Notes: generated by a model not told the origin, from the letters alone. Shown: positions 10,305 to 19,928, counted from the stretch's first letter. The stretch: 64,000 bases of DNA from Actinomyces sp. ZJ308 (GCF_011752065.1 NZ_JAAIJY010000005.1:62001-126000); one strand, 5' to 3'. Made by a program: numbers and translations.

Positions 10305-11966
10305 TCAGCGGCGAGGACGGCGAGCCGGAGCAGCTGCCTCGCGCCCCAGGCGCACCTGGCCCAGGATACCGGCCCCGAGCAGTACGCCCGCGGCGGCCAG
10401 GAGGATGATGCCGGGGACAGGACCGAGCCTGTCGGCGAGCGTCTGAGAGCTGCGCAGCGGGACATCGGCCACGAGGCTCGCCTGCGTGTAGGGACGGGTC
10501 GCCTGCTCCACCTCACCGCGGGGGCTGATGATCGCGGTGTAGCCCACGGTTGAGGCCTGGATGACGCTGCGGCCGTGGACCACCGCCTGGACGCGGCCCT
10601 GGGCGAGCTGCTGGGCGGCCTCGCCGGAGTCGAGGAAGGAGGCGTTGTTCGTCGGGATGACGATCGCCTGTCCGCCCTGCTTGACACCGGTGCGCAGGGC
10701 GTCGTCGTAGGCGACCTCGAAGCAGATCCCCATGGCGAAGGTGATGTCGCGGCCCTGGGTGGCGGCGGGAATCGTGAGCGTGCTGGGTCCGGTGCCGGGC
10801 AGCATGTCGACGCCGACGCGGTCGACCTGGGTGGTGAGTCGACGTACGAGGGAGCGGGCGGGAATGTACTCGGCGAAGGGGACGGGCCGGTGCTTACGGT
10901 AGTAGGCGTGCTTCTCCTGCCCGGCGGTGTCGCCGGGAGTCCACACGAGCACGTCGTTGTAGCGGATGTCGTCGACGAAGGGAACAGCGCCGACCAGCAC
11001 CGGTGCCTGGACGGCTTGGGCGGCCTCGTCGACGATCGCGGCCGAGGCCGGGTAGTCGCGCGGGTCCAGGTCCGCCGAGTTCTCCGGCCAGATGACCATG
11101 TCCAGGTTGCCGGGGCCGACGTCGTCGGCCAGCTTCCTCGTGGCCTCAGCGTGGTTGCCGGTCACCTCCAGGGCGCGGTTGAAGGCGTCCTCGAAGTCGG
11201 TGGCCACATTGCCCTGGACGGCGCCGACGCGAACAGTGCCGTTCTCCGCGCGGGTGTGCAGTGGCAGAACCTGGGGCGCGACGAGCAGACAGGCCGCGAC
11301 AGCAGCGGAGATGACCACGGGGACGACGCGGCGCTCATAGATGGCCTGAGCCGCGTGGGCGAGGCACGCCGCCGCCAGGGCCACCAGGAGCCCCACCCCG
11401 GCGCTGCCGACATAGGCGGCCGCCGGCAGGACGGGTGCATCGGCCATGGCGAAGGCCAGCCGGCCGAAGGGGAAGCCACCCAGCGGCCACACGGAGCGCA
11501 GCTCCTCAACCCCCGACCACAGCAGAGCGAAGGCGAGCACCCTCGCAGCGCCCGCGGGTACACGGCGCAGCAGAGGCAGTCCGTTGGACGAGTCCCCGGA
11601 TGAGCCCTGAAGCCGCGGGAGGCGGCTCACCAGGGCCCAGGCCCCGCCGAGCCCGGCCAGGTAGAGCGACTCGAAGGCCGTCAGCGCGATCCAGCCGATC
11701 GGGTTGCCCATCCCCACCATCGTGAAGTGCAGCAGAGGCGTGAACAGGCCGACGCCGTAGAGCAGCCCCAGCCCCGTCCCGGACCAGAACCCCCGGCCCC
11801 GGATGAGGAGCATGAACGCCCCGAGACCAACGAGGGCCGACCACCACAGGTTCATCGGCGGGAAGGCCGTGTAGGTGGCCAGACCGGCCAGTAGCGCAAC
11901 GGCTGCGGGGACTGATCGGCGAAGCCAGCGGATAGACCGGGAAGCTACTGTCACGCGGTGAAGCAT
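10305..11966 (-). CDS. lnt: Apolipoprotein N-acyltransferase
   Basis: A 553-residue membrane enzyme that adds the third acyl chain to the N-terminal cysteine of lipoproteins. About 200 N-terminal residues form several membrane segments (first at PAAVALLAGLATYTAF). The C-terminal half is the nitrilase-like domain with the Glu-Lys-Cys triad in VIWPENSADL, YYRKHRPVPFAE and GICFEVAYDD. A final membrane segment lies in PGIILLAAAGVLLGAG. ATG 11966 begins MLHRVTVASRS, a normal length for the family; the open frame upstream is out of context. The pairing with ppm1 recalls the fused mycobacterial Ppm1 protein. Lipoprotein substrates in this window include the riboflavin-type binding protein at 31676-32722. 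Confidence 0.9.
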   Translation of the reverse strand: MLHRVTVASRSIRWLRRSVPAAVALLAGLATYTAFPPMNLWWSALVGLGAFMLLIRGRGFWSGTGLGLLYGVGLFTPLLHFTMVGMGNPIGWIALTAFESLYLAGLGGAWALVSRLPRLQGSSGDSSNGLPLLRRVPAGAARVLAFALLWSGVEELRSVWPLGGFPFGRLAFAMADAPVLPAAAYVGSAGVGLLVALAAACLAHAAQAIYERRVVPVVISAAVAACLLVAPQVLPLHTRAENGTVRVGAVQGNVATDFEDAFNRALEVTGNHAEATRKLADDVGPGNLDMVIWPENSADLDPRDYPASAAIVDEAAQAVQAPVLVGAVPFVDDIRYNDVLVWTPGDTAGQEKHAYYRKHRPVPFAEYIPARSLVRRLTTQVDRVGVDMLPGTGPSTLTIPAATQGRDITFAMGICFEVAYDDALRTGVKQGGQAIVIPTNNASFLDSGEAAQQLAQGRVQAVVHGRSVIQASTVGYTAIISPRGEVEQATRPYTQASLVADVPLRSSQTLADRLGPVPGIILLAAAGVLLGAGILGQVRLGREAAAPARRPRR

Positions 11967-12043
11967 ACGGGCAATGTGATGTCGTCTCGCCTTATGGGTG
12001 GCTGTGGGCAGAGGTTCTCTGGAACCGGGTCCGCGCGGCGGCG

Positions 12044-13546
12044 TCAGTCGTTGTGGCGTTCCGTCTCCCCGAGGAGACGGTAGTACAGCGGGTGACAGGC
12101 TCTCAGTGCCAGACCCGTCAGCACCAGTCCGACGATGATGATGCCGAGCATCAACGGGGAGATACCGGAAACCGGCGACATCCTCGTCAGCAGCGAGGCC
12201 ATGAGAATGCCGAGACCAGCACCGCCGAGAACGGCGAGCAGGAGTGGCGTATAGGTCTCCATCCACATGACGCGCAGGCCGTACCCCGCAGGGGCGCCCA
12301 TGCGGCGCAGGCTGCGGGACTGTTCCGCGCGCTCGATGGTCCCCGATGCCTGACTGATGAGGATCGACGTGGCCGTCAGAACGAACCCGAAGGCCAGGGT
12401 GATAATGGCCCCCTTCTCGCAGTCCCACATGATGGAGTAGACGAAGGCCTCAGCCGATCCTGCCTCTGCGGCCGTCCCGGTATCGGAGCCTTGAGGCATG
12501 AGCGACATGAAGCTGCTGATGAAACCACCGATGAAGGCCAGCAGCCCCATGGCGGAGACCCGGTGCCACGTCGCGGTGGGCGCGGCCTGGATCCGGCGAG
12601 CGGTCCAGCGCATGACCGGGCCGCGAAGCCTGGCCAGTCCTCGAGAAAGCAGCTGCGTGAACCACGAACCAGCCAGGTCGAAGACGAAGATGACCGCCAT
12701 GATCATGGCGTACACGATGAAGGCGCGGTACTGCGAAGGCACCGATCCGATGACATGCGGAGCGGCGAACATCGTTCCAAGGAACACGATGACGCGCCAG
12801 ACGCCGGCTCGCGGTCCATTGGCTCGCCGGGAGACACCCAGCGGGGAGATCCGTACCTGACGCAGACCCCGCCAGGCCGAGAGCTGGCCAATCAGGATCA
12901 CTCCCACGAGGACAACGGCAAGGTATCCCAGTGGCAGGATCATCTCACCGGGGGTGATCCGGGTGCCCATGACAGTGAGGCCGCCCCAGGCGGGGAGCGT
13001 GACCAGGTAGACGACGGTACCGATGACCGCGCCGGCGGCGGACTGAACGAAGGCGTCCAGCAAAGACATGCGGGTGACATCGGCCCCGGACAGACCCAGC
13101 AGGCGCAGGACCGCCAGGCGCCGCTCGCGGCTGCGTGCTCCCAGCACCGCGGCGTTGGAGGCCAGCCCCACCATGGCCGGCACCAGCATGGCGCAGGCCA
13201 GAAGGGACATGAAGAGGTACTGCTGCGCCACGCGGTCGAAGCCGTAGCCCGAGCTCTGGGCCGCGGCCTGCCAGGCGGTAACCCGCTCCGGATGCTCGCC
13301 GCGGCTGTAGAACATCCAGGTGCCTCCGGCCACGGTCAGAGCCGCGCAGGTGGCCACGGTGTAGGCCAGGATGCTGGCCAGGTACAGCAGCGTCTCCCCT
13401 TCGCGGGAGGCAAGTCGAGCACGAGTGAGACGAGCAGTGAGACGGGTCAGGGCCAGGGCGCCAGGACGGCCCGCTGCGCTGCGGGACGAACCTGCTGCGG
13501 CTGCGGCCACGGAGACAGGAGCTGAGGCATTCGCGAAGCTGCTCAT
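12044..13546 (-). CDS. ABC transporter permease, FtsX/MacB-type
   Basis: A 500-residue polytopic protein. An Ala/Ser-rich N terminus precedes a membrane segment at LYLASILAYTVATCAALTV and FtsX-like blocks around FMSLLACAMLVPAMVGLAS. A repeated FtsX module near the C terminus carries AEQSRSLRRMGAPAGYGLRVM. The phrase RRLAVLRLLGLSGADV is the coupling loop seen in FtsX permeases. Start ATG 13546 overlaps the ATPase stop by four bases. The gene pair faces away from a soluble histidine kinase/response regulator pair, a common arrangement for envelope-stress or antimicrobial-peptide detoxification transporters. The substrate is unknown. The length and doubled FtsX layout resemble BceB-like or YtrF-like permeases more than LolC. 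Confidence 0.8.
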   Translation of the reverse strand: MSSFANASAPVSVAAAAAGSSRSAAGRPGALALTRLTARLTRARLASREGETLLYLASILAYTVATCAALTVAGGTWMFYSRGEHPERVTAWQAAAQSSGYGFDRVAQQYLFMSLLACAMLVPAMVGLASNAAVLGARSRERRLAVLRLLGLSGADVTRMSLLDAFVQSAAGAVIGTVVYLVTLPAWGGLTVMGTRITPGEMILPLGYLAVVLVGVILIGQLSAWRGLRQVRISPLGVSRRANGPRAGVWRVIVFLGTMFAAPHVIGSVPSQYRAFIVYAMIMAVIFVFDLAGSWFTQLLSRGLARLRGPVMRWTARRIQAAPTATWHRVSAMGLLAFIGGFISSFMSLMPQGSDTGTAAEAGSAEAFVYSIMWDCEKGAIITLAFGFVLTATSILISQASGTIERAEQSRSLRRMGAPAGYGLRVMWMETYTPLLLAVLGGAGLGILMASLLTRMSPVSGISPLMLGIIIVGLVLTGLALRACHPLYYRLLGETERHND

Positions 13547-14274
13547 CGGGCCGCCCCCGATTCCACCGTCTGTACGGAGCTGGGCGCGGTGCTGACCTTG
13601 AGGAGTCGGTCGGAGTGGACCAGTCCGTCGCGGATCTCGATGAGACGAGAGCACCAGCGTGCGACGTTGAGGTCGTGCGTCACAACGACCAGCGTCGCAC
13701 CTGCCATGGAGACGGCTGCCGTCAGCAGCTGCATCATCTCGTGGCCGGTGGCCTGATCCAGGGCGCCGGAGGGCTCATCGGCAAAGATCGCACGGGGGCT
13801 GCCCACCAGCGCCCGGGCGATCGCCACGCGCTGAGCCTGTCCACCCGACATCTGGGCGGGAAGGCGGCCCCTGAGCTCTGTCAGGCCGAGCCGGGCGAGC
13901 ATCTCGTCGGCGGCACGCAGCGCCGGCCGTGTCGAGGTACCGGTGAGCATGAGCGGCAGCGCCACGTTCTCACGGGCGGGCAGCTCGGGGACGAGCTGGC
14001 TGTCCTGGAAGACGAATCCCAGCTCGCGCAGCCGTAGATGAGAACGCTGGGCATCAGTGAGGCGGGAGATCTCAGTGCCCCCGAAGGCCACGGCCCCGTG
14101 GTCCGGGACGAGGACCCCGGACAGGCAGTGCAGCAGCGTCGACTTACCCGATCCCGAGGGGCCCATGATCGCGACGGTCTCGCCCGCAGCGACGTCAATG
14201 CTCACGCCGGCCAGGGCCGTCACCGTGCCGAAGCGTTTGACGATGTCTCTGGTGATGATCAGTGGAGTGTTCAT
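13543..14274 (-). CDS. ABC transporter ATP-binding protein (LolD/MacB-like)
   Basis: A 243-residue ATPase with Walker A GPSGSGKSTL, Q-loop GFVFQDSQLVPEL, signature MSGGQAQRVAIARAL, Walker B AIFADEPSGALD and switch histidine VVVTHDLNV. It energises the FtsX-type permease encoded next. The stop/start overlap (ATGA) shows tight coupling. ATG 14274 gives the usual N terminus (MNTPLIITRDIVKRF). GTG 14322, which has AGGAG close upstream, would add 16 residues and cannot be excluded. The divergent kinase/regulator pair starts 149 bases away, so the shared intergenic region with its large inverted repeat probably controls both units. Confidence 0.9.
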   Translation of the reverse strand: MNTPLIITRDIVKRFGTVTALAGVSIDVAAGETVAIMGPSGSGKSTLLHCLSGVLVPDHGAVAFGGTEISRLTDAQRSHLRLRELGFVFQDSQLVPELPARENVALPLMLTGTSTRPALRAADEMLARLGLTELRGRLPAQMSGGQAQRVAIARALVGSPRAIFADEPSGALDQATGHEMMQLLTAAVSMAGATLVVVTHDLNVARWCSRLIEIRDGLVHSDRLLKVSTAPSSVQTVESGAAR

Positions 14275-14365
14275 ACCTCTTATCTCACCGTCTTCTCCGC
14301 GCGATAGCGATAGCGCACGCACTCCTGGTGAGGTAGTGCTGGGTATACCCCACCCCGCCGACTAT

Positions 14366-14402
14366 CGTCCGACGGTGTCCTGCTCAGGGACACCGTCGGA
14401 CG
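14366..14402. promoter_or_regulatory. 15-bp perfect inverted repeat between ABC transporter and two-component genes
   Basis: The arms CGTCCGACGGTGTCC (14366-14380) and GGACACCGTCGGACG (14388-14402) are perfectly complementary around a 7-base loop. They end 20 bases before the kinase start. A second element, GGTACC-TT-GGTACC (14409-14422), follows directly, and a 10-bp palindrome GGGTATACCC lies at 14341-14350. The array could be the binding site of the encoded response regulator or an RNA hairpin in the kinase leader. Confidence 0.5.
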
Positions 14403-14422
14403 GGACACGGTACCTTGGTACC

Positions 14423-15226
14423 GTGCAGCTCAGGTTTCCGTTGCGATGGCCCGGCAGAGCCACGACTACCCACGAGGCGCTCGCCTCTCGGCGGATCGCC
14501 GAGCTCACGGCATCCCGGCGAGCGATCGTCGCGGCCTACGAGGTCGAGCGCCGCCGCATCGAGCGCGATCTGCACGACGGTGCTCAGCAACGGCTCGTCG
14601 TCGGGCTCATGAAGCTTGGCGAGGCCCAGATCTCCCCCGCTGTCGCTGCGGATCCTGCTCTCGCCTCGCTCTTGAGCGAGGCCAAGGCGGCCATCGCCGG
14701 CGGGCTGGACTCACTGCGCACCACGGTGCGCGGTATCCACCCCCGGGTACTGACCGAGCTCGGCCTGGCTGAGGCTCTCCGGGAGGCGGTTGATAGGGCT
14801 GACGGCAGTGGTCGGACTGTGAGAGTCGTCTGTCCTCATCCCCTGCCGACGATGCCTGAGGGTGTTCTGGCGGCGGGCTACTTCTTCGCTCTGGAAGCAA
14901 TGACCAACGCCCTCAAGCACGCCCCCGGTGCCAAGGTCACGATCCTGCTGACCGTGGACAGGAGCCTGAGGGTGTGCGTCGTCGACACCGGACCCGGCGG
15001 GGCCCGGCTCCGGCCAGGACACGGTCTGGTGGGTATGAGGGAGCGGCTCGCGGCCTTCGGTGGAGAGCTCCTGCTGTCCAGTCCTCCCGGCGGGCCGACA
15101 CAGGTCGCGGCGCACCTACCGCTCCTCCTGGCTCGTGGCGAGAGCGGAATCGGCCCGGACAGCCCAGACACGGACAACACGGACAATGGGGACGGCGGGA
15201 ACAACGCGGAAAGGCAGGAGCTATGA
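14423..15226 (+). CDS. Soluble two-component sensor histidine kinase (HisKA_3 type)
   Basis: A 267-residue kinase without any membrane segment. The dimerisation and phosphoacceptor region reads VERRRIERDLHDGAQQRL with the phosphorylated His near residue 52. The ATP-binding domain follows with EAMTNALKHA (N box), VVDTGPGG (G1) and GHGLVGMRERL (G2). The C terminus is a low-complexity Asp/Asn tail (DTDNTDNGDGGN). Lacking a sensor domain, it may detect its stimulus through the neighbouring FtsX-type ABC transporter, as known for BceAB-type systems; this is inference. The start is taken as GTG 14423, at the edge of a GGTACC repeat. Its stop overlaps the regulator start (ATGA). Confidence 0.85.
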   Translation: MQLRFPLRWPGRATTTHEALASRRIAELTASRRAIVAAYEVERRRIERDLHDGAQQRLVVGLMKLGEAQISPAVAADPALASLLSEAKAAIAGGLDSLRTTVRGIHPRVLTELGLAEALREAVDRADGSGRTVRVVCPHPLPTMPEGVLAAGYFFALEAMTNALKHAPGAKVTILLTVDRSLRVCVVDTGPGGARLRPGHGLVGMRERLAAFGGELLLSSPPGGPTQVAAHLPLLLARGESGIGPDSPDTDNTDNGDGGNNAERQEL

Positions 15227-15909
15227 GCACAGCCCCTTCCCTGGTGCTCGCCGACGACTCGGCCCTGCTGCGCGAGGGCCTTGCGGGCCTGCTGGAGCGT
15301 CAGGGCTACGACGTCGTAGCCCGGGAGAGCAGTGCGCCGGCGCTGGTTGAGCGCATTGATCACCTGGGTACCCAGGGGCGCCCGCCCGATGCGGTGATCA
15401 CTGATGTCCGCATGCCGCCGTCCATGAGGAACGACGGTCTGGAGGCCGCGCTGACCATCCGTCGCCGCCATCCGGCCGTGGCGATCATGGTGCTCAGCCA
15501 GTACGTGTCGGCGACCTATGCCCAGCAGCTCTTCGCCGCCGAGGCGCCACCCGACGCCGGCGGGACGGGTTACCTGCTCAAGGACAGGGTCTCGGAGGTC
15601 GCGGACTTCCTGGGGTCCTTGCGAGTGGTCCTGGCCGGGGGCATGGTGACCGACCCCGAGGTCACCCGGGCCATGGTGCGCGGCTCGCACTCGGGCCTGG
15701 CAGACCTGACGCCGCGTGAGCTCGAGGTTCTCGAGCTCATGGCCCGAGGACTGTCGAACAGCCAGATCGCGGCAAGGATGATCGTGTCGGGGGCGGCGGT
15801 GGCCAAGCACGTCTCGGCGATCTTCCTCAAGCTGGGGCTGGACCCCTCCGAGGAGAACCGGCGCGTGCGCGCCATTCTGGCCTTCCTCGGCGACAGGCTC
15901 AGTCAGTAG
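15223..15909 (+). CDS. NarL/LuxR-family response regulator
   Basis: A 228-residue regulator. The receiver domain has acidic residues in LADDSALLREGL, the phosphorylated Asp in DAVITDVRMPP (about residue 57) and the conserved Lys in YLLKDRVSEV. The C-terminal LuxR helix-turn-helix reads LTPRELEVLELMARGLSN then IAARMIVSGAAVAKHVSAIF. It is the partner of the kinase just upstream and probably controls the divergent ABC transporter genes. GGAG lies just before the ATG. The stop is only three bases from the stop of the convergent DUF808 gene. Confidence 0.92.
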   Translation: MSTAPSLVLADDSALLREGLAGLLERQGYDVVARESSAPALVERIDHLGTQGRPPDAVITDVRMPPSMRNDGLEAALTIRRRHPAVAIMVLSQYVSATYAQQLFAAEAPPDAGGTGYLLKDRVSEVADFLGSLRVVLAGGMVTDPEVTRAMVRGSHSGLADLTPRELEVLELMARGLSNSQIAARMIVSGAAVAKHVSAIFLKLGLDPSEENRRVRAILAFLGDRLSQ

Positions 15910-15912
15910 ACA

Positions 15913-16833
15913 CTAGTCGGTGGACCGGCGACGGGCCAGGGCGTGGTGCACGGGCTGCCAGGCCAGGGCCAGCAGCGTGCCGATGACGGCCCCGATGAGG
16001 CAGGACATGGCCGTCCCGGTGATCCAGGACAGGACCGGGTTGTGGGTGAGCTCCTCGGCCCACTCGATGGCGTGGTGCAGCGGGTGGACGCCGACCTTGG
16101 CAAGGTTCACCGCCAGGATGTGGCCGCCGACCCACAGCATCGCCACGGTGCCGACGATCCCAATGCCTCTGAAAAGAGCGGGTGCCGACTTCACGATCAC
16201 GCGCCCCACGGATCGGACGGCACCCGTACGGCCCTGGCCGGCCAGATGCGCTCCGGCGTCGTCGAGCTTGATGAGGGCGGCGACCAGGCCGTAGACGGCG
16301 AAGGTGATGAGCAGGGCGATGAGGACCAGGACGATGATGCGCCGTACGGAGGACTCCCCCTCCACCTCGGCCAGGGCCAGCAGCATGATCTCAGTGGACA
16401 GCACGAAGTCCGTGGTGATGGCCTGACGGACGATCTGCGCCTCGTCGACCGGGCCGGCCTGCTCCGGGACGTGGTCGGTGTGAACGAAGCGCTCGAGGAT
16501 CTTCTCCCCGCCCTCGAAGCACAGGTAGGCTCCGCCGACGATGAGCGCCACCGGCAGCAGCGCCGGCGCCACCGCCGTCAGCAGCAGACCGATCGGCAGG
16601 ATGATGAGGAGCTTGTTGCGAAGGGACCCCAGTGTGATCCGCTTGATGATCGGCAGCTCGCGATCCGGGGTGATGCCGGTGACGTACTGGGGCGTGGTGG
16701 CCACGTCGTCGACGGCCGCCGCCGACACCTTCGCGGAGGTCTTGACGGCGATCGAGGCCGTGTCGTCAACGGTGGACAGCGTCAGCTTGGCCAGCGTGGC
16801 GATGTCGTCGAGAAGGGCGAAGAAGCCTGACAT
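15913..16833 (-). CDS. DUF808-family inner membrane protein (YedI-like)
   Basis: A 306-residue protein with the DUF808 signature start MSGFFALLDDIATLAK, followed by a conserved hydrophilic part (DDVATTPQYVTGI, then PIIKRITLGSLRNKL). Several membrane segments follow, for example LLIILPIGLLLTAVAPALLP and IIVLVLIALLITFAVYGLVA. A conserved EGGEKILE and the motif WAEELTHNPVLSW are present. The family is widespread and its function unknown. The gene stands alone on its strand, with its 3' end almost touching the response-regulator stop. Its start is a clear ATG. Confidence 0.85.
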   Translation of the reverse strand: MSGFFALLDDIATLAKLTLSTVDDTASIAVKTSAKVSAAAVDDVATTPQYVTGITPDRELPIIKRITLGSLRNKLLIILPIGLLLTAVAPALLPVALIVGGAYLCFEGGEKILERFVHTDHVPEQAGPVDEAQIVRQAITTDFVLSTEIMLLALAEVEGESSVRRIIVLVLIALLITFAVYGLVAALIKLDDAGAHLAGQGRTGAVRSVGRVIVKSAPALFRGIGIVGTVAMLWVGGHILAVNLAKVGVHPLHHAIEWAEELTHNPVLSWITGTAMSCLIGAVIGTLLALAWQPVHHALARRRSTD

Positions 16834-16936
16834 GAGGGCGTGGGTCCTGTCGTTCGAGGTGTCGGCCGCAATGAGACTGAACGAGACTACTCGCCGAGGC
16901 CCGACACAGATGGCTGGGGTTCAGTGCGCAGGCGTC

Positions 16937-19906
16937 TCATACGGCGGACCAGCTCACCACTCCCCTGTCGAGGTCCAGGGAGGCCTCGGCGGCCCGTAGC
17001 GACAGGTCGGTGACTGCCCTGGCCTGCTCGGGGTCGGCATCAGGTGGCGGTGAGAGGGTAGCGATCTGGCCGACGACGTCGAGCAGCTGCTTGCACCAGC
17101 GCACGAAGTCCCCGGCCGTCAGCTCAGTGGCATCGAGGATGTCCGCCAGCTGCGCGCCGTCGCACCAGGCCTGGACCGCCCCGGCCAGCGCCGGCTCCGC
17201 ACCCGAGGAGGCCTCGATACGGGCCAGGGACTCCAGGTCGTGGATTCGGTGCGAGACCCCCAGCTGGGCGCGCAGGCACTGGCCGAGCCTCGACCCAGGC
17301 GACACCGGCAGCCCAATGGACTGCGCGCTCAGGCGCGGCTCGTAGACACAGGCGCTCAGCGCCCCGGCGAGCTCGCCGGAGCCGAGGTCCTCGAAGACAC
17401 CCGTGCGCAGGCACTCGGCGATGAGCAGGTCGCGTTCGGCGTAGATCCGGGCCAGGACCTTCCCCGCCCCGGTGACCCGCAGCTCGCGCTCCGGGTGACC
17501 GCGGTCCACGGGCCGTAGGTAGCCCAGCTCGAGCAGCACCTCGCACACGGCGTCGAAGAGGCGGGCGATGGTGCCGGTACGGGTCTCGATGCGTCGCTGC
17601 AGGCGCTCGGCCTCGGCCCTGGCCCGTGACCACTTGCGGCCCACGCGGGCATGCTCCTCCCGGTCGGGGCAACCGTGGCAGGGGTGGGAGCGCATCTCGT
17701 GGCGCAGGCGCTCAAGGTTCTCAATAGCACTGTCCCGGCGGGCCTGCGCTCGGCTCGAGCGGGTGCGCGTGCGCCTCGTCTCGCCCTCCAGGTCTCCGGC
17801 CCGCAGCGCATCGACCAGGCGCTGTACGAGCCGGTCGCGGTCACGGGGCCGATGAGGGTCCATCGAGTCGGCCACCCGCAGCGCGCCCACGCGCATGACG
17901 CCGTCCGGCGACGTGTCCGGGGTCAGGGCGAGCACCCGCGAGTCCTCCCCCAGGACCGTGACGGTGGGGGTCCCGGTCCGGTCGGCACCGACCTCCAGGA
18001 CGATGCCGTGGCGGCGGCGCCGGCCCTTGCGGAAGACGACGACGTCCCCTCGCCCCAACGCGCTCATCACCCGCCCCGTCTCACTGCGGCGTGAGGCGGC
18101 CTTGTCCCGGGACAGGTCCGCCTCGGCGTTGGCGATGGCCTGGCGCAGGGCGGCGTACTCCCGGAAGTCGCCCAGGCGGCAGGTCATGTCCTTCTCCAGA
18201 GCCTCCAGGCTGCGGCGCTTGCGGCGCGCCTGGGCGGCCAGCTCCACGACGCCGCGGTCGGCCTGGAACTGGGCGAAGGACTGCTCGAGCACCTCACGTG
18301 CTCGTGCTCGGGACATGCGCTCGAGCAGGTTGACGGCCATGTTGTAGGTCGGGCGGAAGGCGGAGACCAGTGGGTAGGTGCGCCGGGAGGCCAGGGAGGA
18401 GACCGTGGCCGGCTCGACGTCGTCGGCGGCCAGGACGACGGCGTGACCCTCGACGTCGATGCCGCGCCGACCCGCCCTCCCCGTCAGCTGGGTGTACTCC
18501 CCCGGGCTGAGGGTGACATGGGCCGACCCGTTCCACTTGCGCAGCGACTCCAGTACCACCGTGCGCGCGGGCATGTTGATGCCCAGCGCCAGGGTCTCGG
18601 TGGCGTAAACGACCTTGACCAGGCCCGCGCTGAAGAGCTCCTCGACCGTCTCCTTGAACACCGGCAGCAGCCCCGCGTGGTGAGCCGCGACGCCGCGCTC
18701 CAGGGCGTGGGCCCAGAAGTGGAAGCCGAGGACCCCCAGGTCACCGGCCGGGATGTCGGCGGTACGCCGCTCGATGATCTCCCGGATGCGCGCCGCCTCC
18801 GCCTCGGTGGTCAGGTCCACACCGGCGCCCACGACCTGGTGGACGGCCTGCTCGCAGCCGGCCCGGGAGAAGACGAAGACGATGGCGGGCAGGAGACGCG
18901 CCTCCTCCAGCGCTGTGACGACCTGCAGCCGGGAGGGAGGCTTGAGCCGAGCCGTACGGGCTCCGCCCTCCCCGCGACGAGGCGCGCGTCCACCGCCTGC
19001 CGAGCGCCTCCAGGGCTGCGGACCCCGGGCGGAGCCACCGCCACGGCTGCGGTGGCTGTTCTTGGAGGCGCCCCCGGAGGCGGCGGCGCGTCGGGCCTGC
19101 TTGACGGCCTTGAGCAGCTCGGGATTGAGCGGAGGTTGCGTCGAGGTCTCGGGTTGCACCTCCTCGGCGCCCTCGCCGGCGTCGTCGCGATGCTCCGGAA
19201 GCCTTGCGGGCCCGGCGGGATCGACGGGACGGGAGTACAGCGGCAGGAGACGGCGCCCGACCATCATGTGCTGGGTCAGCGGGACGGGGCGCTGCTCGGA
19301 GACGACGACGGCGGTCCTTCCTCGCACCTGGCCGAGCCAGTCGCCGAACTCCTCGGCGTTGGAGACCGTGGCGGACAGGGAGATCACCTGGACCTCGGCA
19401 GGCAGGTGGATGATGACCTCCTCCCACACCGGCCCGCGGAAGCGATCGGCCAGGTAGTGGACCTCGTCCATGACCACGAAGCCCAGCCGATCCAGGTCGC
19501 GTGAGCCCGAGTAGAGCATGTTGCGCAGCACCTCAGTGGTCATGACCACCACGTCCGCATGGGGGTTGACCGAGGTGTCGCCGGTGAGCAGCCCTACCCT
19601 CTCCTCGCCGTGCCGGGCCACGAGGTCCAGGTACTTCTGGTTGCTCAGCGCCTTGATCGGTGTGGTGTAGAAGGTCTTGCGGTCCTGAGCCAGGCCCAGG
19701 TGGACGGCGAACTCCCCCACCACCGTCTTGCCTGCACCCGTCGGCGCCGCGACGAGGACCCCCTCTCCCCTCTCGACGGCGGCGCAGGCCTCCTCCTGGA
19801 AGGGGTCGAGGGGGAAGTCGTAGCCTCGGGCGAAGCGTGCGAGCTCACTGCTGGCGGCGGCCTGTCGACGACGGGATGCGGCATAGCGCTCGGCTGGTGA
19901 GCTCAT
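16937..19906 (-). CDS. helY: DEAD/DEAH-box RNA helicase, Ski2/Mtr4-like (HelY)
   Basis: A 989-residue superfamily 2 helicase. Motif I APTGAGKTVVGEFA is at residues 54-67, the TPIKALSNQKY block at 81-91, motif II DEVHYL near 147, SATVSNAEEFG (motif III) near 190, and motif VI QLTGRAGRRGID in the second RecA domain. A long basic low-complexity insert (about residues 240-310, Arg/Gly/Ser rich) interrupts the two RecA domains. The C-terminal half holds the DSHCT region typical of Ski2-like enzymes. It presumably unwinds structured RNA. It ends the pafB-pafC-tatA-tatC-DAG kinase-helY unit, and its linkage with tatAC and pafBC is conserved in actinobacteria. A GCHG-type CHGCPDREEH cysteine cluster is seen near residue 760. 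Confidence 0.92.
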   Translation of the reverse strand: MSSPAERYAASRRRQAAASSELARFARGYDFPLDPFQEEACAAVERGEGVLVAAPTGAGKTVVGEFAVHLGLAQDRKTFYTTPIKALSNQKYLDLVARHGEERVGLLTGDTSVNPHADVVVMTTEVLRNMLYSGSRDLDRLGFVVMDEVHYLADRFRGPVWEEVIIHLPAEVQVISLSATVSNAEEFGDWLGQVRGRTAVVVSEQRPVPLTQHMMVGRRLLPLYSRPVDPAGPARLPEHRDDAGEGAEEVQPETSTQPPLNPELLKAVKQARRAAASGGASKNSHRSRGGGSARGPQPWRRSAGGGRAPRRGEGGARTARLKPPSRLQVVTALEEARLLPAIVFVFSRAGCEQAVHQVVGAGVDLTTEAEAARIREIIERRTADIPAGDLGVLGFHFWAHALERGVAAHHAGLLPVFKETVEELFSAGLVKVVYATETLALGINMPARTVVLESLRKWNGSAHVTLSPGEYTQLTGRAGRRGIDVEGHAVVLAADDVEPATVSSLASRRTYPLVSAFRPTYNMAVNLLERMSRARAREVLEQSFAQFQADRGVVELAAQARRKRRSLEALEKDMTCRLGDFREYAALRQAIANAEADLSRDKAASRRSETGRVMSALGRGDVVVFRKGRRRRHGIVLEVGADRTGTPTVTVLGEDSRVLALTPDTSPDGVMRVGALRVADSMDPHRPRDRDRLVQRLVDALRAGDLEGETRRTRTRSSRAQARRDSAIENLERLRHEMRSHPCHGCPDREEHARVGRKWSRARAEAERLQRRIETRTGTIARLFDAVCEVLLELGYLRPVDRGHPERELRVTGAGKVLARIYAERDLLIAECLRTGVFEDLGSGELAGALSACVYEPRLSAQSIGLPVSPGSRLGQCLRAQLGVSHRIHDLESLARIEASSGAEPALAGAVQAWCDGAQLADILDATELTAGDFVRWCKQLLDVVGQIATLSPPPDADPEQARAVTDLSLRAAEASLDLDRGVVSWSAV

Positions 19907-19928
19907 GGGAGCCACACTACGGCTTGGA

